Assembly (NCBI RefSeq): GCF_014212355.1 | Contig: NZ_JACKXD010000004.1 | Location: 248,001-312,000, forward strand | Origin: Halobellus ruber | GTDB lineage: Archaea; Halobacteriota; Halobacteria; Halobacteriales; Haloferacaceae | Reading direction: 5' to 3' | DNA length: 64,000 bases | Shown here: positions 27,101 to 35,472 of the stretch, in pieces | How positions within the stretch are numbered: the first letter of the stretch is position 1 | How the letters are laid out: the number at the start of each line of letters is the position of its first letter | Program-made: the position numbers and the translations under genes | The notes under the pieces: generated by a model | The model's database searches: none | Told to the model about the DNA's origin: nothing | The model's input: only the letters and a program-made list of their open reading frames with translations

Positions 27101-30100
27101 TCGGACTCGGGCGGCCTCGTCGTCCGACGGAGCGGCGGCGACTGGTCGATCCGGAACAGCACCCTCGGGAGGACGGAAGGCGTTCGGGCTGCGGGAACCA
27201 CCGGCAACTGGTCGGTCGCCAACACCACGATCCGCAACGGCGGTCCCGTAGCCGTTTCGGCGACCGACGCGGACGGCGATTGGACGGTGACGAACGTCTC
27301 CATCGAGGGACACGAACACGGTATCGACGCTACCGGTGCGACCGGTTCGTGGCGGCTCACCGAGACACGGATCTCCGACAGCACCGACGCCGGAATCGTT
27401 GCCGACAGTACAACCGAACAGTGGCGCATCACCGGAACCCGCGTCTCCAACAGTACGGGGGCCGGTGTCCTCGCCGACGGTGCGGCGACCAGTTGGTCCA
27501 TCTCCGACAGCCGACTGAACTCGAACGACGTCGGCGTGAGTGCGCGGAACACCGGGGGTAACTGGACGCTCCTGAACGTCTCGATTGCCGACACCGCTAC
27601 CGTCGGCCTCCGTGCTGACGGCGCGGCGGGCGACTGGCTGGTCTCGGACGCGTCCGACATCAGCGGCGGTTCCGTCGGGGTTCGCGCCGTCGGGACGACC
27701 GGCGACTGGGGGATCCATCGGACGAACCTGACCTCGAACGGCGTAGACGTGAACGCGACCGGTGGTGCGCCCGAGGGGAACGCCAGGCGCAACTACTGGG
27801 GTTCCGACGGCGCGGCTGACGCCGACTGCGTCGGCAACGTCACGTGTGCGAACCCGCTCGAAGCGCCGGCGGGCGGCTTCCAGACCGGATTCGACGTCCG
27901 CGTGTTCGGAACGGACGGGACTGCGCTCGACGGTGCCGAGGTGTACGTTTACGAGCGTGGAACCGCCGACCCGGTGACGGTTCGGACCTGGGACCCCCGG
28001 AAGGAGACGTCGGTCCCCGGCGGCGCGACGCAGGACGCGCTCGTCGGCGAGGAGGGACTCGTCCGGTTCAACGGGCTCTCGGAACGCGAGTACTGTCTGC
28101 TGGTCGTCCCGCAAGCGGACAGTTCGGCCGGACCCGCCGGGCGCTGCGTCCCGGCGACCGAGGACGTGTTGACCGACCAGCGGTTCGTCCTGACGCCGCC
28201 GACGGATCCGACGACCGCGACGGACTGGCCACAGTTCCAGGCGGACCGACGAAACACCGGGTACGCCGACGCGGAGGGTCCGCGGACGCTCCCGATCGTT
28301 CTGTGGAACGAGTCGATCAACGGGCCAGCCTACAGCGCCCCGATCGTTGCGAACGGCACCGTCTACGTCGCCGTCGAGGAGACGCTCTACGCGTTCGATG
28401 CCGACACGGGCACCCAGAAGTGGACGTTCGAGTCCCCGACGGGGGGCAATGTCTCGAACGGACCCGCAGCGGCCAACGGGACGGTATACTTCCGCGTCGG
28501 TCCAGAACTCTATGCGCTGGCTGCCGCCGACGGCGACCGACGGTGGACTGCCACCGTTCCGAACGGTCTGGGCGGCACGTGGCCGCGTGCGTCGGTTACC
28601 GTCGCGGAGGGGACAGTGATCGTGCCGGTCACTCGCGGCGACGGCGACGGCGGGATGGTCGCGTACGACGCCGAGACCGGCGACCGAACCTGGATCCAGC
28701 GGTTCGAGGGCCGCGGCGTCGTCAACGTTCGCACGACCCCTGCCGTCGACAACGGGACCGTCTACGGCGGAGCGATCGCGAACGCCGGCGGACTCTCCCT
28801 GGCGCAATCGGCCGGCAAGGGCAGCGGCGCCGGCACCGGCTCGAAGCCGGACTACCCCAGCCTGGGAATCGCCTCGAAGTTCATCTCGATAGAGAATCTC
28901 GCCACGACGTACGCACTCGACTTCGAAACCGGCGAGGTCGAGTGGACGTACGCCGGACAGTTCAACGCCATTAGCGGCATTACTGTCGGCGACGGACGGG
29001 TGTATGCACCCAGGAAGTCGGGAACGGGGGCTCAGATCGTGATGTTGGGGCCTCGGAGCGGTGACCGGTTGAAATCCGTCAGCGAGGAGGGGCTGCTGAG
29101 GCGAGACTCCTTTACCGGCATCCTCAACTCCCCGGCGCTCCGGAACGGGCGGCTCTATATTGCGGATGGTGACGGACTCAACGCGCTCTCGCCGGACAAC
29201 TCGACCGGTATCTCCCAGGTCGACATCGATGACGGTGAGTACGGTGAGGTCGAGTGGGACCGCGCGACGAAAGGCGCGCACGTCGGATCGCCGGCGCTCA
29301 CCGAACACAGCGTCTTCAGCACCAAAGTAGCCCTCTTCGAGATCAACGAGACGCCCGGAGCGGTCGTCGGCCGAAACAGATCGACCGGGGCGGAGCGGTG
29401 GCGCTACGACCTGTCCGGCCGGACGCTGAGTTCCCCTGCGGTGTCAGGTAACGCAGTGTACGTGGCTACTGCCGGTGGCCCCGAAGCGACGAACCCGCGA
29501 GTTCACGCAGTCGGCGAGGCCTTCGCACTTCCGGCGGACGAACTGCACAACGACAGCGAGGGCGCCGGATACATCGGACACGTCCAACCCGATCCCGTCG
29601 GCGAGGCCTCGCCCGACGATCCCACCGTTACAGCCCTCATTACACGGCCGAGCGGCCCATCGGTCGACACGATTGACGGGGAGACGGTCTACTACGAGAC
29701 GGCGACGTTCACCGGCGAGGCCGACCAGTCCATTAGCGCCGTTATGCAGGACGACGTGAGTCGCGGACAGCGACTCGACGCGTTCGACGGAAGCCGGCTG
29801 ACGCTCGTCGGCCCGGACGGGAGCGTCGTTGCGACCGACGAAATCGACGAGGACGCGCCGTCGGTCACCGCCACACTCCCACGGAACGGCGTCTACACCC
29901 TCGTCCTGTCCAACACCGGCTTGGCCCGAATATCAGGCAGGGAAGCCAGCTACGATCTGCTGCTGGAGTCACCGTCCGCGTCCCGCGAACGCGTGGAAAG
30001 CGACGGCAACTCGGTCGAACTGAACGTCCGGAACGCCGAATCGGGAGAGGAGGTCACCGCATCAGTTCCCGACTCGGTCAGCCCGCGGGTGGAGTCGGTC

Positions 30101-30805
30101 TCAGTGACGTTCGCGAACGAGACCGCAGCCGGGACGTTCGAGGTGAACACGACCACGACCCGTCCGAGCGGTACACCACCAGTCCCCGACGGAACCGAAC
30201 CCGCCTACCTCCGGGTCGATCACGAGGGCGTCCCGGACAGCGATATCGGCTCCGGCGAGATCACGATCGAACTACCTAAAGCCGAAGTCAACGACACGGG
30301 TAATGTCACCGTCTACCGTTATCAGGACGAGTGGCAGGAACTGAGTACCTCGCTGGTCGGCGAGACAAGTGATACGTACCGGTTCGAGGTAACGACCCCG
30401 GGGTACTCCACGTTCGCCATCGTCACCGGCGAGTCACTGGTCTCCGATTTCCAGACCGAAACTGACGGGAGCGGAGGTGATGACACCGGCGGCGGGATAC
30501 AGGACGTCGCCGACGGGGGAGACGATGACTCCGACAGCGGGCTGACGGTCAACCTGACCGACTCGACGGCGACCCCGTCACCGGAATCGACGACCCAACC
30601 TCCGGAGCCGACGGACACGCCACAGCCGACGGTCACACGGTCGGACGCGACTGAAACCGTCACCGGACGCGACACTCCGACGACGACCGCGACGGCGGCC
30701 GAAGGAGAACGCACGGAGTCGATCGGCGCCGTTTCCGGGTTCGGACTGGTAGTCCCGGTGATCGCACTGCTGGCGGCGGCGCTTCTGGCGGGCCGCCGTG
30801 ACTGA
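24107..30805 (+). CDS. giant surface protein: two beta-helices, PKD, PQQ-like propeller, C-terminal anchor
   Basis: The protein has about 2232 residues. Domain order is signal peptide (about 8-35); beta-helix module 1 (about 100-578); two PKD domains (about 602-680 and 685-770, each with the YEW core and NHTY..PGNYTVNLTV); beta-helix module 2 (about 770-1228); a short carboxypeptidase-regulatory-like fold (about 1262); PQQ-like propeller (about 1374-1805, starting WPQFQADRRNTGY); a PPC-like domain (about 1845-1956); a PGF-pre-PGF domain (about 1985-2107); and a Thr-rich linker, final helix and GRRD end. Both helices open with a NosD-like IQAAVDAA segment and close with N(W/Y)WG...CVGNV.C. The ATG at 24107 was preferred over a GTG 9 bases earlier. 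It is probably glycosylated and lipid-anchored at the S-layer. Ligand unknown. Confidence 0.88.
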   Translation: MGESSGASRIRAIILTALVVVSMVVTSAPMGVASAAVDDGPAEPDDSSMSPHPQPVRNSESTDRDGSSRSDTTGTADMDVSGSDTAGKANAQSDTIVVDPDDPDAYDTIQAAVDAATDGQRIEVRDGEYEGTVTLNKTVTLVATGSVTLSGSANGSSSVIEVPAGSNAAPTVDGFRITEADIGFRANDTASAWTVRNTTFVTEVFAINAKRSNGRWAVRDTQVTVSGSAPVGIDASSSGGDWTVTNLTGDVDQGTGVNAFESSGNWIVRDSDFRDINTAIGAVGTEGRWSVDGATIRNASGTGIDAYAATAAWTVRDTTITDARNYGINTPFSAGDWVVENTSIKNTEDGILASFSTGNWTIRNSDVQLPSGSFSAVDASFSEGAWTIRNSTLSADAVAVYAPESTGRFDIRSSTVKGSNFGINVRATTSDWVIDNTKITNNAESGIIALDADGDWRVEDSVIRGNRVGINATRTGNSWTVSDTSVTNNADRGIDAEDASGNWNIESTEITDNSVGIRASNVETSWGVNGSIITANEDHGINANDSETTGDATDNWWGQESGPTDSQCVGNVNCGTPLNSTPTAGAPPDVGPISEEAEDGTPDPVFNLSPQPANASEQLTFDATVSGDDTIESYEWDLGDGTTASGGVVNHTYESPGNYTVNLTVTDASGRTNSTERVIPVGPATPTAAFDYRPKPQNATRPVAFNASTSTAPNSNITSYEWEFGDNETGTGETINHTYFDPGNYTVNLTVTSANGGVNSTNRTVEILPSDALVVDVGNETAPYQRIDAAVANASDGDRVLVRSGTYNDSDGRITLDTNITVVAPDGAVVARSGRSLSAAFEIGPNVTTTIRNFTVRDFGTAVEASNTGADWRVVGLTTVETPTAVNAFESAGDWRITDLDARLNDRYDATAINARGSDGNWAVTESAVANVSAGLVAADTTGNWSVSNLSVSSATTGIDAGGSDGAWRVDAVEITDASTPLLAPDTSGDWRIDDATVSDSGGLVVRRSGGDWSIRNSTLGRTEGVRAAGTTGNWSVANTTIRNGGPVAVSATDADGDWTVTNVSIEGHEHGIDATGATGSWRLTETRISDSTDAGIVADSTTEQWRITGTRVSNSTGAGVLADGAATSWSISDSRLNSNDVGVSARNTGGNWTLLNVSIADTATVGLRADGAAGDWLVSDASDISGGSVGVRAVGTTGDWGIHRTNLTSNGVDVNATGGAPEGNARRNYWGSDGAADADCVGNVTCANPLEAPAGGFQTGFDVRVFGTDGTALDGAEVYVYERGTADPVTVRTWDPRKETSVPGGATQDALVGEEGLVRFNGLSEREYCLLVVPQADSSAGPAGRCVPATEDVLTDQRFVLTPPTDPTTATDWPQFQADRRNTGYADAEGPRTLPIVLWNESINGPAYSAPIVANGTVYVAVEETLYAFDADTGTQKWTFESPTGGNVSNGPAAANGTVYFRVGPELYALAAADGDRRWTATVPNGLGGTWPRASVTVAEGTVIVPVTRGDGDGGMVAYDAETGDRTWIQRFEGRGVVNVRTTPAVDNGTVYGGAIANAGGLSLAQSAGKGSGAGTGSKPDYPSLGIASKFISIENLATTYALDFETGEVEWTYAGQFNAISGITVGDGRVYAPRKSGTGAQIVMLGPRSGDRLKSVSEEGLLRRDSFTGILNSPALRNGRLYIADGDGLNALSPDNSTGISQVDIDDGEYGEVEWDRATKGAHVGSPALTEHSVFSTKVALFEINETPGAVVGRNRSTGAERWRYDLSGRTLSSPAVSGNAVYVATAGGPEATNPRVHAVGEAFALPADELHNDSEGAGYIGHVQPDPVGEASPDDPTVTALITRPSGPSVDTIDGETVYYETATFTGEADQSISAVMQDDVSRGQRLDAFDGSRLTLVGPDGSVVATDEIDEDAPSVTATLPRNGVYTLVLSNTGLARISGREASYDLLLESPSASRERVESDGNSVELNVRNAESGEEVTASVPDSVSPRVESVSVTFANETAAGTFEVNTTTTRPSGTPPVPDGTEPAYLRVDHEGVPDSDIGSGEITIELPKAEVNDTGNVTVYRYQDEWQELSTSLVGETSDTYRFEVTTPGYSTFAIVTGESLVSDFQTETDGSGGDDTGGGIQDVADGGDDDSDSGLTVNLTDSTATPSPESTTQPPEPTDTPQPTVTRSDATETVTGRDTPTTTATAAEGERTESIGAVSGFGLVVPVIALLAAALLAGRRD

Positions 30806-30984
30806 GGACGGGGGCCGCCCGTTTGCTCGGTTCCCGCCGTGACTGAGGACAGCGAAGCCGGGGATCGGGTAGAGCCACCATCGACGGGCGGCGATCCGCG
30901 ACACCCGTCGCCGGCTACCGCTCCCCAGACACCGCCGTTCGCAAACCCACAAGCGTTTAGACACGCCGCGGAGTAGGTTCGGTT

Positions 30985-31452
30985 ATGTCCGACTGTCCGC
31001 TCGCCGACGACTGCCCCAGGTACTCCGAGCGAATCAGCGGGATGGGGTGTCAGTACTACGGCGACCGCGGGGGTGCCGAGTGGTGCAACTCCTACGATCA
31101 GCCGATCGAGGACCTCAAGGCACAGCCCGTCAAACCCGGCGAGGAGGTGGTCGTCGAGGTCGACGACATCCACGAGAGCGGAGCGGGCGTCGGCCGGACC
31201 GACGACGGGTTCATCGTGCTCATCGACGGCCTGCTGCCGACGACCCGGGCGGTCGTCCGGATCGACCGGGTGAAGTCGAACCACGCGACCGCAAAGAAGG
31301 TTGTCGAGCGCCTCCCGATGGAGGACGACGAGGCGGAGGGCGACGCCGACGGGGACGACGCCGACGACGGGGACCGACGGGGTGACGACGGCCGCGGCGG
31401 CCGGGATCGCTCGACCGCGCTCGGCAGCCGCGACAACTTCTGGGGCGGGTAG
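30985..31452 (+). CDS. TRAM-domain protein
   Basis: The protein has 155 residues. The N terminus holds four cysteines (CPLADDC, GMGCQYYG, EWCNSY) that may bind metal. Residues about 50-108 are a TRAM domain (KPGEEVVVEVDDIHESGAG, then DGFIVLIDGLLPTTRAVVRI), an RNA-binding beta barrel. The C-terminal 45 residues are an acidic, Gly/Arg-containing tail ending FWGG. Small TRAM proteins are common in haloarchaea and are thought to act on RNA; the target is not known. The start follows an A/T-poor gap with a direct repeat near the surface-protein stop. Confidence 0.8.
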   Translation: MSDCPLADDCPRYSERISGMGCQYYGDRGGAEWCNSYDQPIEDLKAQPVKPGEEVVVEVDDIHESGAGVGRTDDGFIVLIDGLLPTTRAVVRIDRVKSNHATAKKVVERLPMEDDEAEGDADGDDADDGDRRGDDGRGGRDRSTALGSRDNFWGG

Positions 31453-31527
31453 TCGCCCCGTCGGACGGGCACGACGGACAGTCGACCTGTGGCACCTTTT
31501 TTGCCGGTGCGGACCCACGAGCGGACA

Positions 31528-32085
31528 ATGACAAACGCCGAACGGGACGGAAGCGACGCGCCGGCGTCGGAGGGCGGTGATCCCGGCGGTCCGTCGGCGG
31601 TCGACGACGCCGAGGCGGAAGCGGATCCCGCCGACGCCGACGAGGCGCTCTCGGCCGTCGGGTTCGACGCCGACGAGAGCGTGTTGACTCGGCGACAGGC
31701 CGAGGTGCTGGTGCTGCGGGAACGCGGGATCCGACAGTCCCGGATCGCGTCGATGCTGGGGACGTCCCGCGCCAACGTGTCGAGCATCGAGTCCAGCGCC
31801 CGCCGGAACGTGGAGAAGGCCAGGGAAACCGTGGCGTTCGCGGAGGCGCTGACCGCGCCGGTACGGATCCCCGTCCAGGGCGGGACCGACCTCTACGACG
31901 TCCCGAAGCAGGTGTACGACGCCTGCGACGAGGCGGGCGTGAAGGTGAACCGCACCGCACCGGAGCTGATGAAAGTGGTCTCTGACGCCGCTGGCGACGC
32001 CATCCAGGGCCGGGAGGTGCGGGAGTCGCTCCTGGTCGGCGTGACGACCGACGGCAAGGTTCAGGTGCGGCGCTCCGACGGCTGA
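31528..32085 (+). CDS. Tfx family DNA-binding regulator
   Basis: The protein has 185 residues. After an acidic 45-residue leader, a helix-turn-helix (LTRRQAEVLVLRERGIRQSR, then IASMLGTSRANVSSIESSAR) matches Tfx and sigma-4-like readers. The conserved Tfx C-terminal domain follows (ARETVAFAEALTAPVRIPV-like block, then TDLYDVPKQVYDACDEAGVKVN). The Methanothermobacter Tfx regulates a molybdenum enzyme operon; the haloarchaeal target is unknown. The ATG at 31528 is the first in frame after an upstream T-rich element. Confidence 0.82.
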   Translation: MTNAERDGSDAPASEGGDPGGPSAVDDAEAEADPADADEALSAVGFDADESVLTRRQAEVLVLRERGIRQSRIASMLGTSRANVSSIESSARRNVEKARETVAFAEALTAPVRIPVQGGTDLYDVPKQVYDACDEAGVKVNRTAPELMKVVSDAAGDAIQGREVRESLLVGVTTDGKVQVRRSDG

Positions 32086-32108
32086 CCTTCGCGGACGGCG
32101 ACCCCGGG

Positions 32109-33209
32109 TCAGAACTCCCCGCGGTCCTCCAGCCGGCGGACAAGCCGCTTGACGTCCTGGGCCCGCTCCTTCGGGACGACGAGCACCCGGTCGTCCCACG
32201 CGACCACAGCGAGCCCGGAGACGCCGACCACGGAGACGTGGGCGTCGTCGGCCGCGACGACGTTGTCCGCCGCCTCGAGCGCCCGCAGCGTGACGCCCTC
32301 GGTGGCGGCATTCCCGTCCGCGTCGGCGTCGAGCACCCGGTCGAGGGCGTCCCAGGCGCCGACGTCGTCCCACGGGAAGGCGGCCGGCACGACGGCGACG
32401 TCGGCGGCGGATTCAAGCACCGCATAATCGACGCTCACGGGGTCGACCGACTCGAACGCCGCGGCCACCTCGGCGTCGTCGCCCGACCGGAGCGCGTCGA
32501 CGAGCGGCGAAAGCGGCGGCGCGTCGGCCGCAGCCAGGAACACCTCCGGGCGCCACGCGAACAGCCCGGCGTTCCAGTAGTGGCCCGCGGCGACGTAGGA
32601 CTCTGCGGTCTCCGCATCGGGCTTCTCGTGGAACGACGCGACCGGGTACCACTCGGCGTCGGTCGCAGGAGGGACCCCGTCCTCGACCGTTCCGGGTGCT
32701 TCCCCGGCCTCGATGTACCCGTAGCCGGTCTCCGGCCGCGTCGGTTCGACGCCGAACGTCACCAGCCGGTCGGTTTCGGCCGCGACGGCGACGCCCCGCC
32801 GGACCGCGGGGGCGAACCCCGCCGTTTCCCCGTTGGACTCGCCGATCAGGTGGTCGCTCGGGAGCACGAGCGCGACGGCGTCGTCGTACCGCTCGCCGAT
32901 CCAGTGCGTGGCGTACAGGAGCGCCGGCCCGGTGTCGCGGCCGGCGGGTTCGACCAGCACCTCGGCGTCCGGAACCCGTTCGGCCACGCCCGCGGCGTAC
33001 GACTCGCGGGTGAGCACGACCACGCTGTCCGCGACCGTTCGGGCACGGTCGACGGTGCGTTCGAGCAGCGACGCCGAGCGCAAAAGCGACAGGAACTGCT
33101 TCGGCCTGTCCGACCGACTGGCGGGGTAGAGCCGCGACCCCGTGCCGCCCGCGAGCACGACGGCGACGACCGTGGGGCCGGCCCCGGAACCCGGATCGGG
33201 ACCGGCCAT
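32109..33209 (-). CDS. mannose-1-phosphate guanylyltransferase
   Basis: This nucleotidyltransferase makes GDP-mannose for surface glycans. The 366-residue protein has the pyrophosphorylase signature VLAGGTGSRLYPASR followed by RPKQFLSLL, then VEPAGRDTGPALLYA, the catalytic-site LPSDHLIG, and FHEKPD with YWNAGLFAW. It has the guanylyltransferase domain only, with no C-terminal phosphomannose isomerase cupin. The ATG at 33209 overlaps the stop of the small cysteine protein upstream by one base, so the two are coupled. Confidence 0.87.
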   Translation of the reverse strand: MAGPDPGSGAGPTVVAVVLAGGTGSRLYPASRSDRPKQFLSLLRSASLLERTVDRARTVADSVVVLTRESYAAGVAERVPDAEVLVEPAGRDTGPALLYATHWIGERYDDAVALVLPSDHLIGESNGETAGFAPAVRRGVAVAAETDRLVTFGVEPTRPETGYGYIEAGEAPGTVEDGVPPATDAEWYPVASFHEKPDAETAESYVAAGHYWNAGLFAWRPEVFLAAADAPPLSPLVDALRSGDDAEVAAAFESVDPVSVDYAVLESAADVAVVPAAFPWDDVGAWDALDRVLDADADGNAATEGVTLRALEAADNVVAADDAHVSVVGVSGLAVVAWDDRVLVVPKERAQDVKRLVRRLEDRGEF

Positions 33210-33502
33210 CACCACGTCTCCACGATCCCGTCGCGGACGTCCTCGAGACACCCCTCGCAGTCGGGGTGTCCCGCCTTGAAACACGCCGGGCGGCCGTCGT
33301 CGTCGATCGCGACCGCCCGCCGGTCGGCGTGGCGGCGGCAGACGAGTCGCGCCCGCCCCTCGTCGTCGCGGGGCAGCGACGCGACGGCGTCGTCCCCGCT
33401 GTCGCCGTCGCGGCCCTCGCGGTAGGCGTCGCGGGCGCGGGCGTACTGCCGGCCCGCCTCCCGGAACTTCCGTCTGAGCAGGCCTTCGAGACGCTCGTCC
33501 AT
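33209..33502 (-). CDS. small Cys/His protein, uncharacterised haloarchaeal family
   Basis: The protein has 97 residues starting MDERLEGLLRRKFREAGRQY. The N-terminal half is a charged helix. The C-terminal half carries CRRH and then CFKAGHPDCEGC, a likely zinc site. Its stop codon shares a base with the start of the mannose-1-phosphate guanylyltransferase gene, which suggests translational coupling. No function is established. The ATG at 33502 was chosen because the longer frame upstream is antisense to the rpa3 leader and reads as noise. Confidence 0.65.
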   Translation of the reverse strand: MDERLEGLLRRKFREAGRQYARARDAYREGRDGDSGDDAVASLPRDDEGRARLVCRRHADRRAVAIDDDGRPACFKAGHPDCEGCLEDVRDGIVETW

Positions 33503-33733
33503 CGCCCCGGACTTGGGGCGGCGATCGGTATAGATCCGTTGGTGGCGCCGGTCGGCCCCGACCGCCAGGTTTTCGCCGGGAGAGCCTCGCCAGACGAGCC
33601 AACGCGCTCCCGCGGAGGGGCACCGGCGCCGCCCCGCGGTTTCACTTTCACCCCGGTTACGACAGTTTATTACTGATGGCGAACCAACGTCTGTGTGCCT
33701 CCCAACGAAAACCAAGGCGGAGGCGAGCCCACC

Positions 33734-34663
33734 ATGTCAGACCTGCGAACCCACGCAGCGGAGATTGCCGAACAGTTCTCGGACCACCTGGACGTGACCG
33801 ACGAGGAGGTCGAAGAGCGGCTTCGGAACCTCGTCGAGGAGTACCGCGTGCCCGTCGAGGAGGCGCGGCGCTCGGTCGTCAACAGCTACCTCGACGAGGC
33901 CGGCCTCGAACGCGAGGAACTCGGCCGCGGCGGCAACGAGAAGGTCCGCCTCGCTGACATCGACCAGGACGAACAGTGGATCGACGCCACCGCGAAGGTC
34001 GTCGAACTCTGGGAGCCCCGCAGCGACTCGGTCGCACAGGTGGGGCTCCTCGGCGACGAGTCCGGCCGGACCAAGTTCATCGCCTTCGAGACCTCCGACC
34101 TCCCCGAACTCGAGGAGGGCGCGGTCTACCGCCTCGGTAACCTCGTCACCGACGAGTACCAGGGCGACTTCTCGGTGAAGCTCAACCGCACGACCTCGAT
34201 CGAGAAGGTCGACGAGGATATCGAGGTCGGCAACGACGCCGTCACCGTTGAGGGCGCCTTAGTCGACATCCAGTCGGGCAGCGGCCTGATCAAGCGGTGC
34301 CCCGAGGAGGGTTGCACCCGGGTGCTCCAGAACGGCCGGTGTTCCGAGCACGGCGACGTCGACGGCGAGTTCGACCTCCGGATCAAGGGGGTGCTCGACG
34401 ACGGCGAGACCGTCCACGAGACCATCTTCGGCCGGGAGACCACCGAGGAACTCACGGGTATCACCCTCGAGGAGGCCCAGCAGATGGCGAAGGACGCCCT
34501 CGACACCACCGTCGTCGTCGAGGAGATGCGCGAGGACCTGCTCGGGACGTACTACCGGATTTCGGGCCCCGAACTCGGCCGGTACGTCCTCGCCGACGAG
34601 GTCGAACGGCTCGCCGAACCGGCGGATCCCGAAGCGGTCCTGATCAAAGCGAGGTCGATCTGA
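33734..34663 (+). CDS. rpa3: single-stranded DNA-binding protein, RPA (RPA3-like)
   Basis: This ssDNA-binding protein of replication and repair has 309 residues. The N-terminal helices (about 1-60) are followed by an OB fold (about 65-165, with WIDATAKVVELWEPRSDSVA), a second beta domain, and a zinc finger with C-x4-C-x8-C-x2-H spacing (CPEEGCTRVLQNGRCSEH, near 195). The length and a single clear OB fold plus zinc finger fit haloarchaeal RPA3. The next gene, 1 base downstream, is the RPA-associated protein, as in the known rpa-rpap operons. A GTG at 33695 in frame is a possible alternative start. TATA-like TTTATTACTG lies about 65 bases upstream. Confidence 0.87.
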   Translation: MSDLRTHAAEIAEQFSDHLDVTDEEVEERLRNLVEEYRVPVEEARRSVVNSYLDEAGLEREELGRGGNEKVRLADIDQDEQWIDATAKVVELWEPRSDSVAQVGLLGDESGRTKFIAFETSDLPELEEGAVYRLGNLVTDEYQGDFSVKLNRTTSIEKVDEDIEVGNDAVTVEGALVDIQSGSGLIKRCPEEGCTRVLQNGRCSEHGDVDGEFDLRIKGVLDDGETVHETIFGRETTEELTGITLEEAQQMAKDALDTTVVVEEMREDLLGTYYRISGPELGRYVLADEVERLAEPADPEAVLIKARSI

Positions 34664-34664
34664 G

Positions 34665-35300
34665 ATGAGTTCCAATGAGATTCCGACCCGAGAGGTCGCA
34701 CGGCGTGTGTTCGCAGACGAGTTCAATGACGCGACGTTCAGCTTCAAGGAGTCCGACGACGACCGCGCGCCGGTGTACGCCCTGCTTCCGACGGGGGAGA
34801 AGGTCAACCGCGTGTTCTTCGTCGGCACCCTAACCGAGAAGGAGGACGTCGGCGAGGACAACGAGTACTGGCGCGGTCGCATCGTCGACCCGACGGGCAC
34901 GTTCTTCGTGTACGCCGGCCAGTACCAGCCCGAAGCCACGAGTACGCTTCGGGACCTCGAACCCCCGGCGTACGTCGCGGTCGTGGGCAAGCCCCGCACC
35001 TACGAGACCGACGACGGCACGGTCAACGTCTCGGTCCGCCCCGAGTCGATCCAGGTCGTCGACGCCGCCACCCGCGACCGGTGGGTGGTCGAGACCGCCG
35101 AGCGCACCATCGACCGGGTCAGCGCCTTCGAGGACGAGGGCAACGAGTACGGCCGGATGGCGCGTGAGGAGTACGACATCCCGGTCGAGCGGTACGTCGA
35201 GTCGACCGTGTCGGCGCTGGAGAGCGTCGAGGAGTCCGACGGCGACGAACTCGGCGTCGGCGGCGCGGGTTCCGGGGCGGACCTCCAGCCCGAGCCATAG
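34665..35300 (+). CDS. rpap3: RPA-associated protein (COG3390 type)
   Basis: This is the partner of the RPA protein encoded immediately upstream, with a gap of one base. The 211-residue protein starts MSSNEIPTREVARRVFADEF and contains an OB-fold region (VFFVGTLTEKEDVGEDNEYW, then GRIVDPTGTFFVYAGQYQPEA), the typical COG3390 core. The acidic C-terminal tail is low complexity. In Haloferax such proteins act together with their RPA. The third gene of some rpa3 operons, a phosphoesterase, is not present here. Confidence 0.85.
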   Translation: MSSNEIPTREVARRVFADEFNDATFSFKESDDDRAPVYALLPTGEKVNRVFFVGTLTEKEDVGEDNEYWRGRIVDPTGTFFVYAGQYQPEATSTLRDLEPPAYVAVVGKPRTYETDDGTVNVSVRPESIQVVDAATRDRWVVETAERTIDRVSAFEDEGNEYGRMAREEYDIPVERYVESTVSALESVEESDGDELGVGGAGSGADLQPEP

Positions 35301-35472
35301 TCGGCGCTACGACCGGCCCGGTCACGGTCGTCCCGACCGCCACCGGGTAGCGGCGCCCCGACGGGAAGCGGTAGACGCTCGTATTCGGTTCCCGAATTAT
35401 CTTTCAAACCGTATTAAATTTCACTACGCTTTTTGCCACAAGTTATTTTACGCACTTCCGAACATACGGGGT

